The notes under the pieces are model-generated. The model had not been told where the DNA came from and did not search any database. It saw only the letters and a program-made list of their open reading frames with translations. A DNA stretch of 53,487 bases from NCBI GenBank assembly GCA_024689465.1, contig JAILDL010000051.1:1-53487 (forward strand), in the 5' to 3' direction. A program made the translations under genes and the position numbers. This DNA is from Lachnospiraceae bacterium (lineage in GTDB: Bacteria > Bacillota > Clostridia > Lachnospirales > Lachnospiraceae). Shown here piece after piece: positions 25,066 to 32,353 of the stretch (within the stretch, counting starts at the first letter, position 1; the number at the start of each line of letters is the position of its first letter).

Positions 25066-25923
25066 ATGAAAAATGACCAACACAACAACATGCTTACGCC
25101 AACCTTCCTGTACGAAGAAGCAAAGAGACGCTATCAGGAAATAACAGCCTGCAAGGCTGCGCTGGAAAAAGAAATCCGGCAAGCTCCGGCGGGATTGATC
25201 CATATCGTAAGATCCGGTACACGCGTGCAATTTTATCTCCGAAAAGATAAATCCGACAGAGGAGGGAGGTATATCCGCAAATCGGATACGCAGACGATCC
25301 GAACATTTCTGCGGAAATCGTATCAGGAGAAAGTACTGAAATTGCTGAAGAACGAACTGGCAAATCTTGATTTACTTCTAAGGAAACACAATAATATAAA
25401 CAAGCGGATTCGATGCCTGTATTCGGATTATCCGATGGAAATCAAACAATATATTGATCCCGTGGATATCTCGGATAGCGATTATGCTTCAAAGTGGTTG
25501 AGCAAACCATTCAAAGGGTTGGATATTTCAGATGGTGTTACAGTATATGAAACCAAACGAGGGGAAAGGGTCCGTTCCAAATCAGAATTAACGATTGCCA
25601 ATATGCTGGCAGACAAGGGTATCCCCTACAAGTATGAATGTCCGATCACTTTGGGAAACGGAGTGGTGATCCATCCGGACTTTACCGTTTTGAACGTAAA
25701 AACAAGAAAAGTTTTCTATTGGGAACATCGTGGGATGATGGATGACAGCGACTATGCGAGACAGGCAGTTTTTAAGATGAAATCCATGATGAAGAATGGG
25801 ATCATCCTTGGTGAGAACCTGATCATTACAGAAGAAACCTCTGCAAATCCGTTGGGAACAAATGAAATCGAGACCATCATAAACCACTTTTTTACAGGGA
25901 TACGGATAACTGAAGCTAAATGA
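25066..25923 (+). CDS. PD-(D/E)XK-like nuclease-fold protein downstream of the repeat array
   Basis: 285 residues from the ATG at 25066, 8 nt after AGAAAGG; an ATG-ATG at 25045 inside the last repeat is an alternative giving seven more residues. Residues about 15-115 are charged and helical, possibly a coiled coil. The C-terminal half has the order expected of a PD-(D/E)XK nuclease core: helix Glu174 (RSKSELTIANMLADKG), PDF with Asp205 (GVVIHPDFTV), then Glu220 in FYWEHRG, where the usual Lys is replaced by the His-Arg pair. Codon use is more AT-rich than guaA. No named family recognised; function unknown. A link to the repeats is suggested only by position. Confidence 0.7.
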   Translation: MKNDQHNNMLTPTFLYEEAKRRYQEITACKAALEKEIRQAPAGLIHIVRSGTRVQFYLRKDKSDRGGRYIRKSDTQTIRTFLRKSYQEKVLKLLKNELANLDLLLRKHNNINKRIRCLYSDYPMEIKQYIDPVDISDSDYASKWLSKPFKGLDISDGVTVYETKRGERVRSKSELTIANMLADKGIPYKYECPITLGNGVVIHPDFTVLNVKTRKVFYWEHRGMMDDSDYARQAVFKMKSMMKNGIILGENLIITEETSANPLGTNEIETIINHFFTGIRITEAK

Positions 25924-25972
25924 AGTTAAGCTGGGATCATGGCTTATATAAAAATATGGGGAGGTAATCTTT

Positions 25973-26299
25973 GTGGAAGATTTTTCTATAAACGAAATGC
26001 AGGAGATGCAAAGAAATTTGCAGGAAAAGTATAAGGACAAATGGGAATCCATCGGTCCGGAGACAGGAAAGAATAAACTTCTCTGGATGGTGGGAGAGAT
26101 TGGAGAAGTCATCGACATCGTTAAGAAAAATGGCGGAACAAAAGCTTGCTCGGATGAGGCACTCAGAAAGGATCTGGTTGAGGAAATGGCAGATGTTCTC
26201 ATGTACTACAATGATGTGATGCTTTGCTATGGGATTTCGGCAGAAGAACTGAAAAAAACATATTCGGAGAAGTATAAAAAGAATATGGAGAGGTGGTAA
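25973..26299 (+). CDS. MazG-like nucleotide pyrophosphohydrolase
   Basis: 108 residues from a GTG start, 8 nt after GGGGAGG. The all-alpha NTP-PPase core is visible: GEIGEVIDIV (first acidic pair) and EEMADVLMYY (second, with the metal-binding Glu and Asp). Length fits the small, single-domain MazG-like family that hydrolyses (d)NTPs to monophosphate and pyrophosphate; the substrate is unknown. It begins 49 nt after the nuclease-like gene and ends 3 nt before the next gene, whose ribosome site (GGAGAGGTGG) lies in its last codons. A diverged copy of its C-terminus occurs near 51947-51991. Confidence 0.88.
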   Translation: MEDFSINEMQEMQRNLQEKYKDKWESIGPETGKNKLLWMVGEIGEVIDIVKKNGGTKACSDEALRKDLVEEMADVLMYYNDVMLCYGISAEELKKTYSEKYKKNMERW

Positions 26300-26302
26300 A
26301 TA

Positions 26303-26749
26303 TTGTTTTTTGATGTAGCAGATTTGAAGACGGATGAGATTTATTTGAAACTCACCAGGACCTGTGAGGAACAACCCGAGAAACGTTGGCTTCCGGCATA
26401 CTATTTTGATATTTGCTTATTAGATGGAACGCCGATCGGAAAATGTGATCTGCGGATCGGACACAATGAGAAAACTTATATTGGCGGCAACATCGGCTAT
26501 GAAATTGATGAACCTTATCGAGGACATCATTATGCGGCCAAGGCATGTGGTCTGTTATTTCAGCTGGCGAAGAAACATGGATTGGAGTATTTGATCATTA
26601 CTTGTATTCCAGACAACGCAGCATCCTACAAAACATGTGAGCGTGCAGGTGGCAAATTTATTGAGATAACCGATATCCCGGAAGACAATGAAATGTATGC
26701 TGAGGGTAAGCGGCAAGTTCGGATCTATCGATTTGAATTAGGGAATTAG
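26303..26749 (+). CDS. GNAT-family N-acetyltransferase
   Basis: 148 residues from a TTG start 3 nt after the MazG-like stop. It shows the GNAT fold: an early strand/helix region, strand 4 with YIGGNIGYEIDEPYRGHHYA (pyrophosphate-binding R/Q-x-x-G-x-G/A region, here RGHHYA), then helix 3 and the CIPDNAASYKTCERAG strand 5/helix 4 segment. It is most like the RimJ/RimL-type branch by the PDNAASYK.CERAG motif. The acceptor substrate is unknown. The tight spacing to both neighbours implies an operon with the pyrophosphohydrolase and the methyltransferase. Confidence 0.85.
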   Translation: MFFDVADLKTDEIYLKLTRTCEEQPEKRWLPAYYFDICLLDGTPIGKCDLRIGHNEKTYIGGNIGYEIDEPYRGHHYAAKACGLLFQLAKKHGLEYLIITCIPDNAASYKTCERAGGKFIEITDIPEDNEMYAEGKRQVRIYRFELGN

Positions 26750-26771
26750 GGTTGCCGGGAGGATAGCAGAT

Positions 26772-27524
26772 TTGGAAGATTACAGCGCACAGCATAAGAA
26801 AGCCTGGGAGTTCGATGCTTACGATTTCTGGGTAAGGACCGCAGGGACGCCGGAAGAAAGAGCATCAAAGGATAAGACGGATCCCAGGAAAATGCTGAAA
26901 CAGTACGCCAACTACTTTGATTCATTTGAAGGTGTTAAGGTGGCTAACATCTGCGGATCCTGTGGCAAGAAAGCGATTCCGCTGGCTCTTTTGGGTGCGG
27001 AAGTAACTGTTTTTGATATTTCGGAAGCCAACAGGAAATACGCTGTGGAAACTGCAGAAGCTGCAGGTGTGAACATTGGTTATGAAGTCTGTGACATCAT
27101 GGAAATCGATATGGTCAAGTATGCAGGTTCCTTTGACGTCGTATTTATGGAAGGCGGGATCCTTCATTATTTCCATGACATAGATGCCTTTATGAACAGA
27201 ATGAACGGGTTGCTTAAGCCCGGTGGAAAGATGATCTGCAGCGACTTCCATCCATTTACGAAGATTTCGGATATCCTGGGGCTACAGCAGCCTACCATGA
27301 GCTATTTCTCCACAGACATCTTTGAAGGAGAGATGGCGCATGCAAGATTTTATGATGAGGAGATCCGAGGGCAGATTCCGAAGTGCCACTATAGGAAGTA
27401 CACCATCAGTGAGATCATCAATTCCATTATCGGGAATGGGTTTACTTTGGAGAGGTTTGATGAGCATCCTTCCTGGGAGAATGAGAAGCTCCCGGGAGAG
27501 TTTACTGCGATAGCACGAAAATGA
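26772..27524 (+). CDS. Class I SAM-dependent methyltransferase
   Basis: 250 residues from a TTG start, 9 nt after GGGAGG. The SAM-binding Rossmann core begins at about residue 55: VANICGSCGKKAIPLALLGA (motif I, GxGxG variant with Cys), VTVFDISEANRKYA (acidic end of strand 2), YEVCDIMEID and FDVVFMEGGILHYF. The motif I Cys replaces a usual Gly. The substrate is not evident; small-molecule methyltransferases of this size are common. It lies 22 nt after the GNAT gene and 40 nt before the HAD gene on the same strand. Confidence 0.88.
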   Translation: MEDYSAQHKKAWEFDAYDFWVRTAGTPEERASKDKTDPRKMLKQYANYFDSFEGVKVANICGSCGKKAIPLALLGAEVTVFDISEANRKYAVETAEAAGVNIGYEVCDIMEIDMVKYAGSFDVVFMEGGILHYFHDIDAFMNRMNGLLKPGGKMICSDFHPFTKISDILGLQQPTMSYFSTDIFEGEMAHARFYDEEIRGQIPKCHYRKYTISEIINSIIGNGFTLERFDEHPSWENEKLPGEFTAIARK

Positions 27525-27564
27525 ACTGCTATAAGGAAGAAAGAAATGAGGAGATCAAATCCGA

Positions 27565-28248
27565 ATGTACAAAGCTGTGATTTTCGACATGTTTGAGACC
27601 CTTGTCTCGTTGTTCAGCAGTAAGGTGTATAGAGGCAGGGAGGTGGCTGAAGAGATGCATCTCCCCGAGCCTGCTTTTCGAAAGATCTGGGATCCGTCCG
27701 AAGATGCCAGAACGCTTGGAGACATGACTTTTGAAGAAGTTGTTGAAAAGATCATGCGCGAGAACAGGATCTTTGAAAGGGAGCTTTACGACAGGATCAT
27801 CCGCAACAGAAAAGATTGTACAGCAGAAGTATTCCATCATAAGCATCCGGATATCATCCCCATGCTCCAGGCATTGAGAGAAGGTGGCATAAAGACCGGT
27901 CTCGTCACAAACTGTTTCTTTGAGGAAAGGGATGCCATAATCCATTCAGATCTTTATGGCCTTTTTGATGCAATCTGTATGTCTTGTGAAGTCAAACTGA
28001 AAAAACCCGACAGCAGAATCTTCCATTTGTGCGCAGAGAAACTGCATGTCTTGCCGGAAGAATGTCTTTATGTCGGGGATGGTGGAAGCAATGAGCTGGA
28101 TGCGGCACGGACTGCCGGAATGAAGCCGTTACAGGCAACTTGGTATCTCAAAGACGGCGTAGGCCAGCCTTGCGGAAGAATGGATGCCTTTGATCAGGCC
28201 GAAGAGCCGATGGATGTCCCAGGGTATGTTTTTAAAGGGGAGAAATGA
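27565..28248 (+). CDS. HAD-superfamily hydrolase (phosphatase-like)
   Basis: 227 residues. HAD motifs are in order: I FDMFETL (nucleophile Asp at residue 8, acid/base position replaced as D-M-F-E), II VTNC, III with Lys in KLKKPDSRIF, and IV YVGDGGSNELDAARTAGM. The helical cap (about 15-90) is of the C1 type. The family hydrolyses phosphate esters of metabolites; the DxFET form of motif I is common in one HAD branch of Firmicutes. Substrate unknown. The stop is 7 nt before the next gene's ATG. Confidence 0.88.
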   Translation: MYKAVIFDMFETLVSLFSSKVYRGREVAEEMHLPEPAFRKIWDPSEDARTLGDMTFEEVVEKIMRENRIFERELYDRIIRNRKDCTAEVFHHKHPDIIPMLQALREGGIKTGLVTNCFFEERDAIIHSDLYGLFDAICMSCEVKLKKPDSRIFHLCAEKLHVLPEECLYVGDGGSNELDAARTAGMKPLQATWYLKDGVGQPCGRMDAFDQAEEPMDVPGYVFKGEK

Positions 28249-28255
28249 GCAGGGT

Positions 28256-28876
28256 ATGAAAACAAGAGAAGAAGCATTGGCGTACGGGCTGTCTTTTCCG
28301 GAGACCTATCAGGAGGCGCCCTTTCATGATCCCAACTGGCAATTGATCCGGGTGAAGGCCGGAAAGAAAGCCTTCCTCTGGTCCTATGAAAGGAACGGGC
28401 AGATCTGTTTAAATCTGAAATGCGATCCGCAGTGGCGGGATTTCTGGAGAAAAGCCTATTGTGCGGTGCAGCCGGCCTATCATCAAAACAAAGAGCATTG
28501 GATCACGGTGATCCTGGATGGGACCATTCCGGACGAGGAAGTAAAGCGGATGATCGCGGAAAGCTATGATCTGGTGACAGATTCCCCGACGAAGCGGATT
28601 TATGAGGCGGTGAAGAAAATTCCCCAAGGGAAAGTGGCGACCTATGGACAGGTGGCGGCAATGGCGGGAAATCCGGGAATGAGCCGGGCAGTGGGAAATG
28701 CTCTGCATAAGAATCCGGATGCCGATACGATCCCGTGCTATCGGGTAGTCAACGCGAAGGGAGAGCTGGCGGGTGAGTATGCTTTTGGCGGAGCCTGGGC
28801 CCAGAAGGAACTTCTGGAAGCGGATGGGATCGAAGTCATAGATGGCCGGGTAGACCTGAAAAAATATGGAATGTAA
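28256..28876 (+). CDS. MmcQ/YjbR-domain protein fused to an MGMT-type alkyltransferase domain
   Basis: 206 residues from the ATG at 28256. Residues about 1-105 match the MmcQ/YjbR family (FPETYQEAPFHDPNWQLIRV, KAFLWSYERNGQICLNLKCDP), a cyclic fold proposed to bind DNA. Residues about 110-206 match the O6-alkylguanine-DNA alkyltransferase active-site domain (IYEAVKKIPQGKVATYGQVA, SRAVGNAL). The acceptor site reads PCYRVV: the Cys (Cys161) is kept but the normal PCHR His is Tyr. The protein may repair or bind alkylated DNA; activity without the His is uncertain. It lies 7 nt after the HAD gene, last of the stack. Confidence 0.85.
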   Translation: MKTREEALAYGLSFPETYQEAPFHDPNWQLIRVKAGKKAFLWSYERNGQICLNLKCDPQWRDFWRKAYCAVQPAYHQNKEHWITVILDGTIPDEEVKRMIAESYDLVTDSPTKRIYEAVKKIPQGKVATYGQVAAMAGNPGMSRAVGNALHKNPDADTIPCYRVVNAKGELAGEYAFGGAWAQKELLEADGIEVIDGRVDLKKYGM

Positions 28877-28909
28877 ACCGACGTGTTACATTTTGAACGA
28901 GAGAATTTC

Positions 28910-28938
28910 TTGCTGACCATAGATGGAGTTCTTAAAAT
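28910..28938 (+). promoter_or_regulatory. Promoter of the HTH regulator pair
   Basis: TTGCTG (28910-28915), 17-nt spacer and TAAAAT (28933-28938), about 46 nt upstream of the HTH gene start. Confidence 0.55.
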
Positions 28939-28984
28939 CAGACCCATAAACAGCTGTTATAAACGGATATTGGAGGACAATACT

Positions 28985-29443
28985 ATGAACGATATGGGTA
29001 GTAAGATCGCCGCAAAGCGAAAAGACCTGGGGCTGACCCAGATCGAATTTGCGGAAAAGCTTTCCGTTACCAGACAGACGGTCAGCAGATGGGAGGCAGG
29101 AAGCGTCCTGCCGGATATTGAAAAGATCCCGGACATCGCATCTATTTTAGATGTAAGTTGTGATTATCTCCTGAAGGATGAGAACCAGATAGAGAACGCG
29201 GAGCAGGGTGCTCCGCAGCCATCCTCTGTCGGGAGGCTTCTAAAGGGGCTTATATCCCGGAAAGTGAAACTTCATTTTTGCGAGGATGAGGCAGATATAG
29301 ACCTTTATGATCTTGCCGTTACGGTTGAGGATTTTGAAGGCAACTGGATGAAAGTGTCTGCTACAACGAAGAACGGAAAGAGTCTGGAAAAGCTGATCCC
29401 CCTCTCTTCCATCCTGTCTTTTGAGATCGTGGAGGAGGGCTGA
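28985..29443 (+). CDS. XRE-family HTH regulator with an extra C-terminal domain
   Basis: 152 residues from the ATG at 28985 with GGAGG 8 nt upstream. Residues about 5-60 are a Cro/C1-type helix-turn-helix (IAAKRKDLGLTQIEFAEKL, VTRQTVSRWEAG, LDVSCDYLL). A short linker leads to a domain of about 60 residues (VKLHFCEDEADIDLYDL... EKLIPLSSILSFEIVEEG). The same domain pattern recurs in the next gene. It probably regulates its own small operon; the signal is unknown. The stop is 1 nt before the following ATG, and that gene's ribosome site GGAGGAGGG is in its last codons. Confidence 0.88.
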   Translation: MNDMGSKIAAKRKDLGLTQIEFAEKLSVTRQTVSRWEAGSVLPDIEKIPDIASILDVSCDYLLKDENQIENAEQGAPQPSSVGRLLKGLISRKVKLHFCEDEADIDLYDLAVTVEDFEGNWMKVSATTKNGKSLEKLIPLSSILSFEIVEEG

Positions 29444-29444
29444 T

Positions 29445-29819
29445 ATGGATACATTTTCAATTTTAGGCTTTGTGTTTGGTCTGATGGGCATCGCGGCATT
29501 TTGTGAGCAACCGGGTTTGAAGAAGCGCATCAAGAGGCTGGAGGACGAACTGTCTCTCATGAAAGGATCCTCCTACTGCAGGGAGAAGGAATCCTTTGCG
29601 AAGCTGGCTGCAGAGTATACAGGCCGGCGAGTGAAGATATCCTTCAAGGAGGACTGCGCGGATTACGATGTGATCGCATATGGTAACGAAAAGGGAAGAA
29701 ATGTGATCCTGGATGCAGATGAGAGCTGGATCCTGGTGGAGATCACTGCTTCCGGGAAAAAGATGCAAAAACTGTTCCGGATCGATTCCATTGATGCTCT
29801 GACGCTTGTAAACGAGTGA
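29445..29819 (+). CDS. Small membrane-anchored protein sharing a domain with the upstream HTH regulator
   Basis: 124 residues from the ATG at 29445. One N-terminal transmembrane segment (about 3-20, FSILGFVFGLMGIAAF) is followed by a short charged helix (KKRIKRLEDELSLMK). A C-terminal domain follows (about 55-124, VKISFKEDCADYDVIAYG...WILVEITASGKKMQKLFRIDSI). That domain aligns with the C-terminus of the preceding regulator: K-x-x-F-x-E-D-x-A-D-x-D, W-x-x-V, GK-x-x-x-KL and SI positions are shared. A membrane sensor or partner for the regulator is a reasonable inference; no named family is recognised. Confidence 0.72.
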   Translation: MDTFSILGFVFGLMGIAAFCEQPGLKKRIKRLEDELSLMKGSSYCREKESFAKLAAEYTGRRVKISFKEDCADYDVIAYGNEKGRNVILDADESWILVEITASGKKMQKLFRIDSIDALTLVNE

Positions 29820-29856
29820 TCCCTAACCATTTTCCACAATTAAATAGCATAAAACC

Positions 29857-29885
29857 TTGAAATCGGTTTCAGTCTGTGGTATGAT
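29857..29885 (+). promoter_or_regulatory. Promoter of the HD-GYP gene with an overlapping inverted repeat
   Basis: TTGAAA (29857-29862), 17-nt spacer and TATGAT (29880-29885). A TGAAA-TCGG-TTTCA inverted repeat (29858-29871) overlaps the -35 and is a candidate operator. Confidence 0.7.
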
Positions 29886-29930
29886 GCTTAACGTTTTGCT
29901 GGTTTGTTGTCATTTGAAAGGGCAAATATC

Positions 29931-31253
29931 ATGTCACAAACATTGATGGAAATGATGTTGTACTACTGGCCGAAACTGGTTGCTGCGCTTTATTTTGCCT
30001 TCCTGAACACCTGGATCGTCTTGCGGTTTTACGGAAGAAAAGGTGCGGCAAAAAACTTCCTGGCTTTCTTCTTTGTATCCAGTGCATTCTTATCGATCCC
30101 GGCTGAATTGATTTTCACAAAGGCATATTACGCTGCCATGCATCTTTTGCAGTATGCGGATCCGGATGCTGCTGTCTATATCATCTGGAACACCCTGGCC
30201 GATTACATGATGGTCTTTTTGGGGGTGCTCCTTTATAAGAACATCTCCAAACAAAAGCTTGCACCGGCTGCCGTGGTTTATCTGGAATTTGCCTGCATCG
30301 AAAGAGTCTGTATGGTTCTTTCCGTCGACGCGCTTTCTTTCCTGGTCATATATACCGTGATCCAGGTGTTTATCTTTTTTGTGATGCGCCCGGAAGTGGA
30401 ATACGTTACACAAACCGATACGATCCGCTTTGACCGGATGGTATTGTACATGTGCGGCCTTCTTTTCATTCTGGATTCCATGTACTCTGCTTATTACCTG
30501 TTTCCGGAGCTGGGCACCAACGTGATCAACGCGCCCACAGTATTGTGGATCGATGCGACCACGATCATTGCATCTGCCTGTACGCTGGGTTATTACAAGC
30601 TTTCCATCCGGGAAGCCAGACTGGTTCAGAGCCGGATGGCATGGATGGAAAAGGTACAGGAGGGGCAGGAGAATATTATCCAGACCTTTGCGGAGCTTTC
30701 GGAAGCAAAGTCCGGAGAGACCGGTCAGCATGTGCGCCGGGTGGCGGAATATTGTAAACTGCTGGCAATGCAGCTGGGAGTGGACGAGAAAGAGACGGAA
30801 TGCATCCGGATCGCATCAATGATGCATGATGTGGGAAAACTGATGATCCCCCGGGAGATCATTGAAAAGCCCGGAAAGCTGACAGCAGAAGAATACGATA
30901 TTGTGAAAAAGCACACTTCTTACGGAGATAAGCTCCTGTCCAACTCTGACGGACACATCATGCAGATGGCCCGGGTGATCGCTTATCAGCATCATGAACG
31001 ATGGGATGGAAAAGGGTATCCCCAGGGCCTTGCGGGCGATGCGATAAACTTTTATGCCCAGATCGCTTCCGTGGCCGATGTATACGATGCATTGACCAAT
31101 AAACGCTCCTATAAGGAGGCATGGACTTCCGAGGAAGCCAGAGAGTACATACTGCATGAAAAAGGCAGTCAGTTTTCACCGAAGATCGTAGAGGCTTTTG
31201 AAGAGATCTATGGCGAGATCGAAAAGATCCGGGACCGTTTTCAGGATGCGTAA
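29931..31253 (+). CDS. Membrane HD-GYP domain protein (putative c-di-GMP phosphodiesterase)
   Basis: 440 residues from the ATG at 29931, 8 nt after AAAGGG. Residues 1 to about 225 hold six or seven hydrophobic segments, an integral membrane sensor of unrecognised type. A short helix (230-255) connects to an HD-GYP domain: HD in SMMHDVGKL (299-300), HHERWDGKGYPQGL with GYP at 362-364, and ADVYDALTNKRSYK. HD-GYP enzymes degrade cyclic di-GMP with two or three bound metals, so the protein probably links a membrane signal to second-messenger level. It stands alone between its own promoter and a terminator. Confidence 0.92.
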   Translation: MSQTLMEMMLYYWPKLVAALYFAFLNTWIVLRFYGRKGAAKNFLAFFFVSSAFLSIPAELIFTKAYYAAMHLLQYADPDAAVYIIWNTLADYMMVFLGVLLYKNISKQKLAPAAVVYLEFACIERVCMVLSVDALSFLVIYTVIQVFIFFVMRPEVEYVTQTDTIRFDRMVLYMCGLLFILDSMYSAYYLFPELGTNVINAPTVLWIDATTIIASACTLGYYKLSIREARLVQSRMAWMEKVQEGQENIIQTFAELSEAKSGETGQHVRRVAEYCKLLAMQLGVDEKETECIRIASMMHDVGKLMIPREIIEKPGKLTAEEYDIVKKHTSYGDKLLSNSDGHIMQMARVIAYQHHERWDGKGYPQGLAGDAINFYAQIASVADVYDALTNKRSYKEAWTSEEAREYILHEKGSQFSPKIVEAFEEIYGEIEKIRDRFQDA

Positions 31254-31303
31254 GCGGCCCCAAAGAGATTGGAAAGATGCCATTCTGTGTCCTCGTAATA
31301 CAT

Positions 31304-31335
31304 AAAGCAGGTGCTCCAACGGAGGCCTGCTTTTT
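31304..31335 (+). terminator. Terminator after the HD-GYP gene
   Basis: Stem AAAGCAGG / CCTGCTTT with an inner CTCC/GGAG pairing, followed by TTTTT. Confidence 0.82.
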
Positions 31336-31391
31336 CTATTCCATGCAAACAGGGGATTTCGATCCGCCTTCTATCGGCAGCGAGGGAAAAA

Positions 31392-31400
31392 TGCTAAAAT
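31392..31400 (+). promoter_or_regulatory. Extended -10 promoter of the yitT-like gene
   Basis: TGCTAAAAT, a TG-n extended -10, about 68 nt before the start; no clear -35. Confidence 0.4.
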
Positions 31401-31468
31401 GGAGGCAACGAGAATACCAATGCAATCTGAATCATTTCGGCATACCGTTTCAGAGAGGAAATGGAGAT

Positions 31469-32326
31469 ATGAAGGGATATTTAAATAAACGAAACCTGAT
31501 CACCTGTGCCTGCGTAGCAGGATCATCCGCGTTAATGGCCATTGCCATGAACATTTTTATGAATGAGGCATCGATCCTGCCTGCCGGCTTCATGGGCGTG
31601 GCAAAGCTGGTCAACCTAATGGGTGCACGCGTGGGCGTAGGGATTGAAACGTCCCTGGTGCTTTTGGCGATCAACCTGCCGGTAGCGATCTTCTGCGCGA
31701 AGAAGATCTCCAAACGCTTCGTCGGCTTTTCCCTCCTGCAGATCCTGTTACTGTGGGTGTTTATGCGCCTGATCCCGGAATACAGCATTTTCGACCAGGC
31801 GATCTTAAACGTGGTCTTCGGCGGCTGCGTATACGGTTTTTCCATTGCCCTGGCTCTTCGCGGCGGTGCATCCACCGGTGGTACGGACTTTATCGCCCTG
31901 TATGTTTCCAACAAGACCGGAAAGGAGATCTGGCTGCAGATCTTTGTTTTTAACTGCGTATTGCTGGTGATCTTCGGCTATCTGTTCGGCTGGGAAAATG
32001 CAGGCTATTCCATTATCTTCCAGTACATTTCCACCCATATGATCACCACCTTCCACAACCGGTACAAGCGGGAGATGATGCAGATCTTTACCAAGCATCC
32101 CAATTGTGTGGTGGAGGAATACTTAAAGCACTTTAAACATGGCATTACCGTGATCAACGGAACCGGCGGCTATACCGGAGAGGAAACGACCATGCTCTTG
32201 TCGGTGACATCCGCCTACGAACTGCCGGAAGCCATAGAAGTTGTGTTAAAAGCGGATCCCCAGGCGATCATCAACGTGACCAAGACAAGCCAGTTCATCG
32301 GCAAGTTTGATCAGCCGAAACTGTAG
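31469..32326 (+). CDS. YitT-family membrane protein
   Basis: 285 residues from the ATG at 31469, where GGAGAT lies a few bases upstream. Five or six transmembrane segments occupy residues about 10-190 (first repeat MAIAMNIFMNEASILPAG, then GGASTGGTDFIALYVSNKTG, a hallmark of the YitT/DUF161 family). The cytoplasmic C-terminal DUF2179 domain follows (about 205-275, KREMMQIFTKHP... GGYTGEETTMLL). The family is a putative transporter of unknown substrate, widespread in Firmicutes. The gene is followed 27 nt downstream by the GNAT-Nudix gene, likely co-transcribed. Confidence 0.92.
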   Translation: MKGYLNKRNLITCACVAGSSALMAIAMNIFMNEASILPAGFMGVAKLVNLMGARVGVGIETSLVLLAINLPVAIFCAKKISKRFVGFSLLQILLLWVFMRLIPEYSIFDQAILNVVFGGCVYGFSIALALRGGASTGGTDFIALYVSNKTGKEIWLQIFVFNCVLLVIFGYLFGWENAGYSIIFQYISTHMITTFHNRYKREMMQIFTKHPNCVVEEYLKHFKHGITVINGTGGYTGEETTMLLSVTSAYELPEAIEVVLKADPQAIINVTKTSQFIGKFDQPKL

Positions 32327-32353
32327 GGCAACACGGGAATGACAGGAGGAAAC

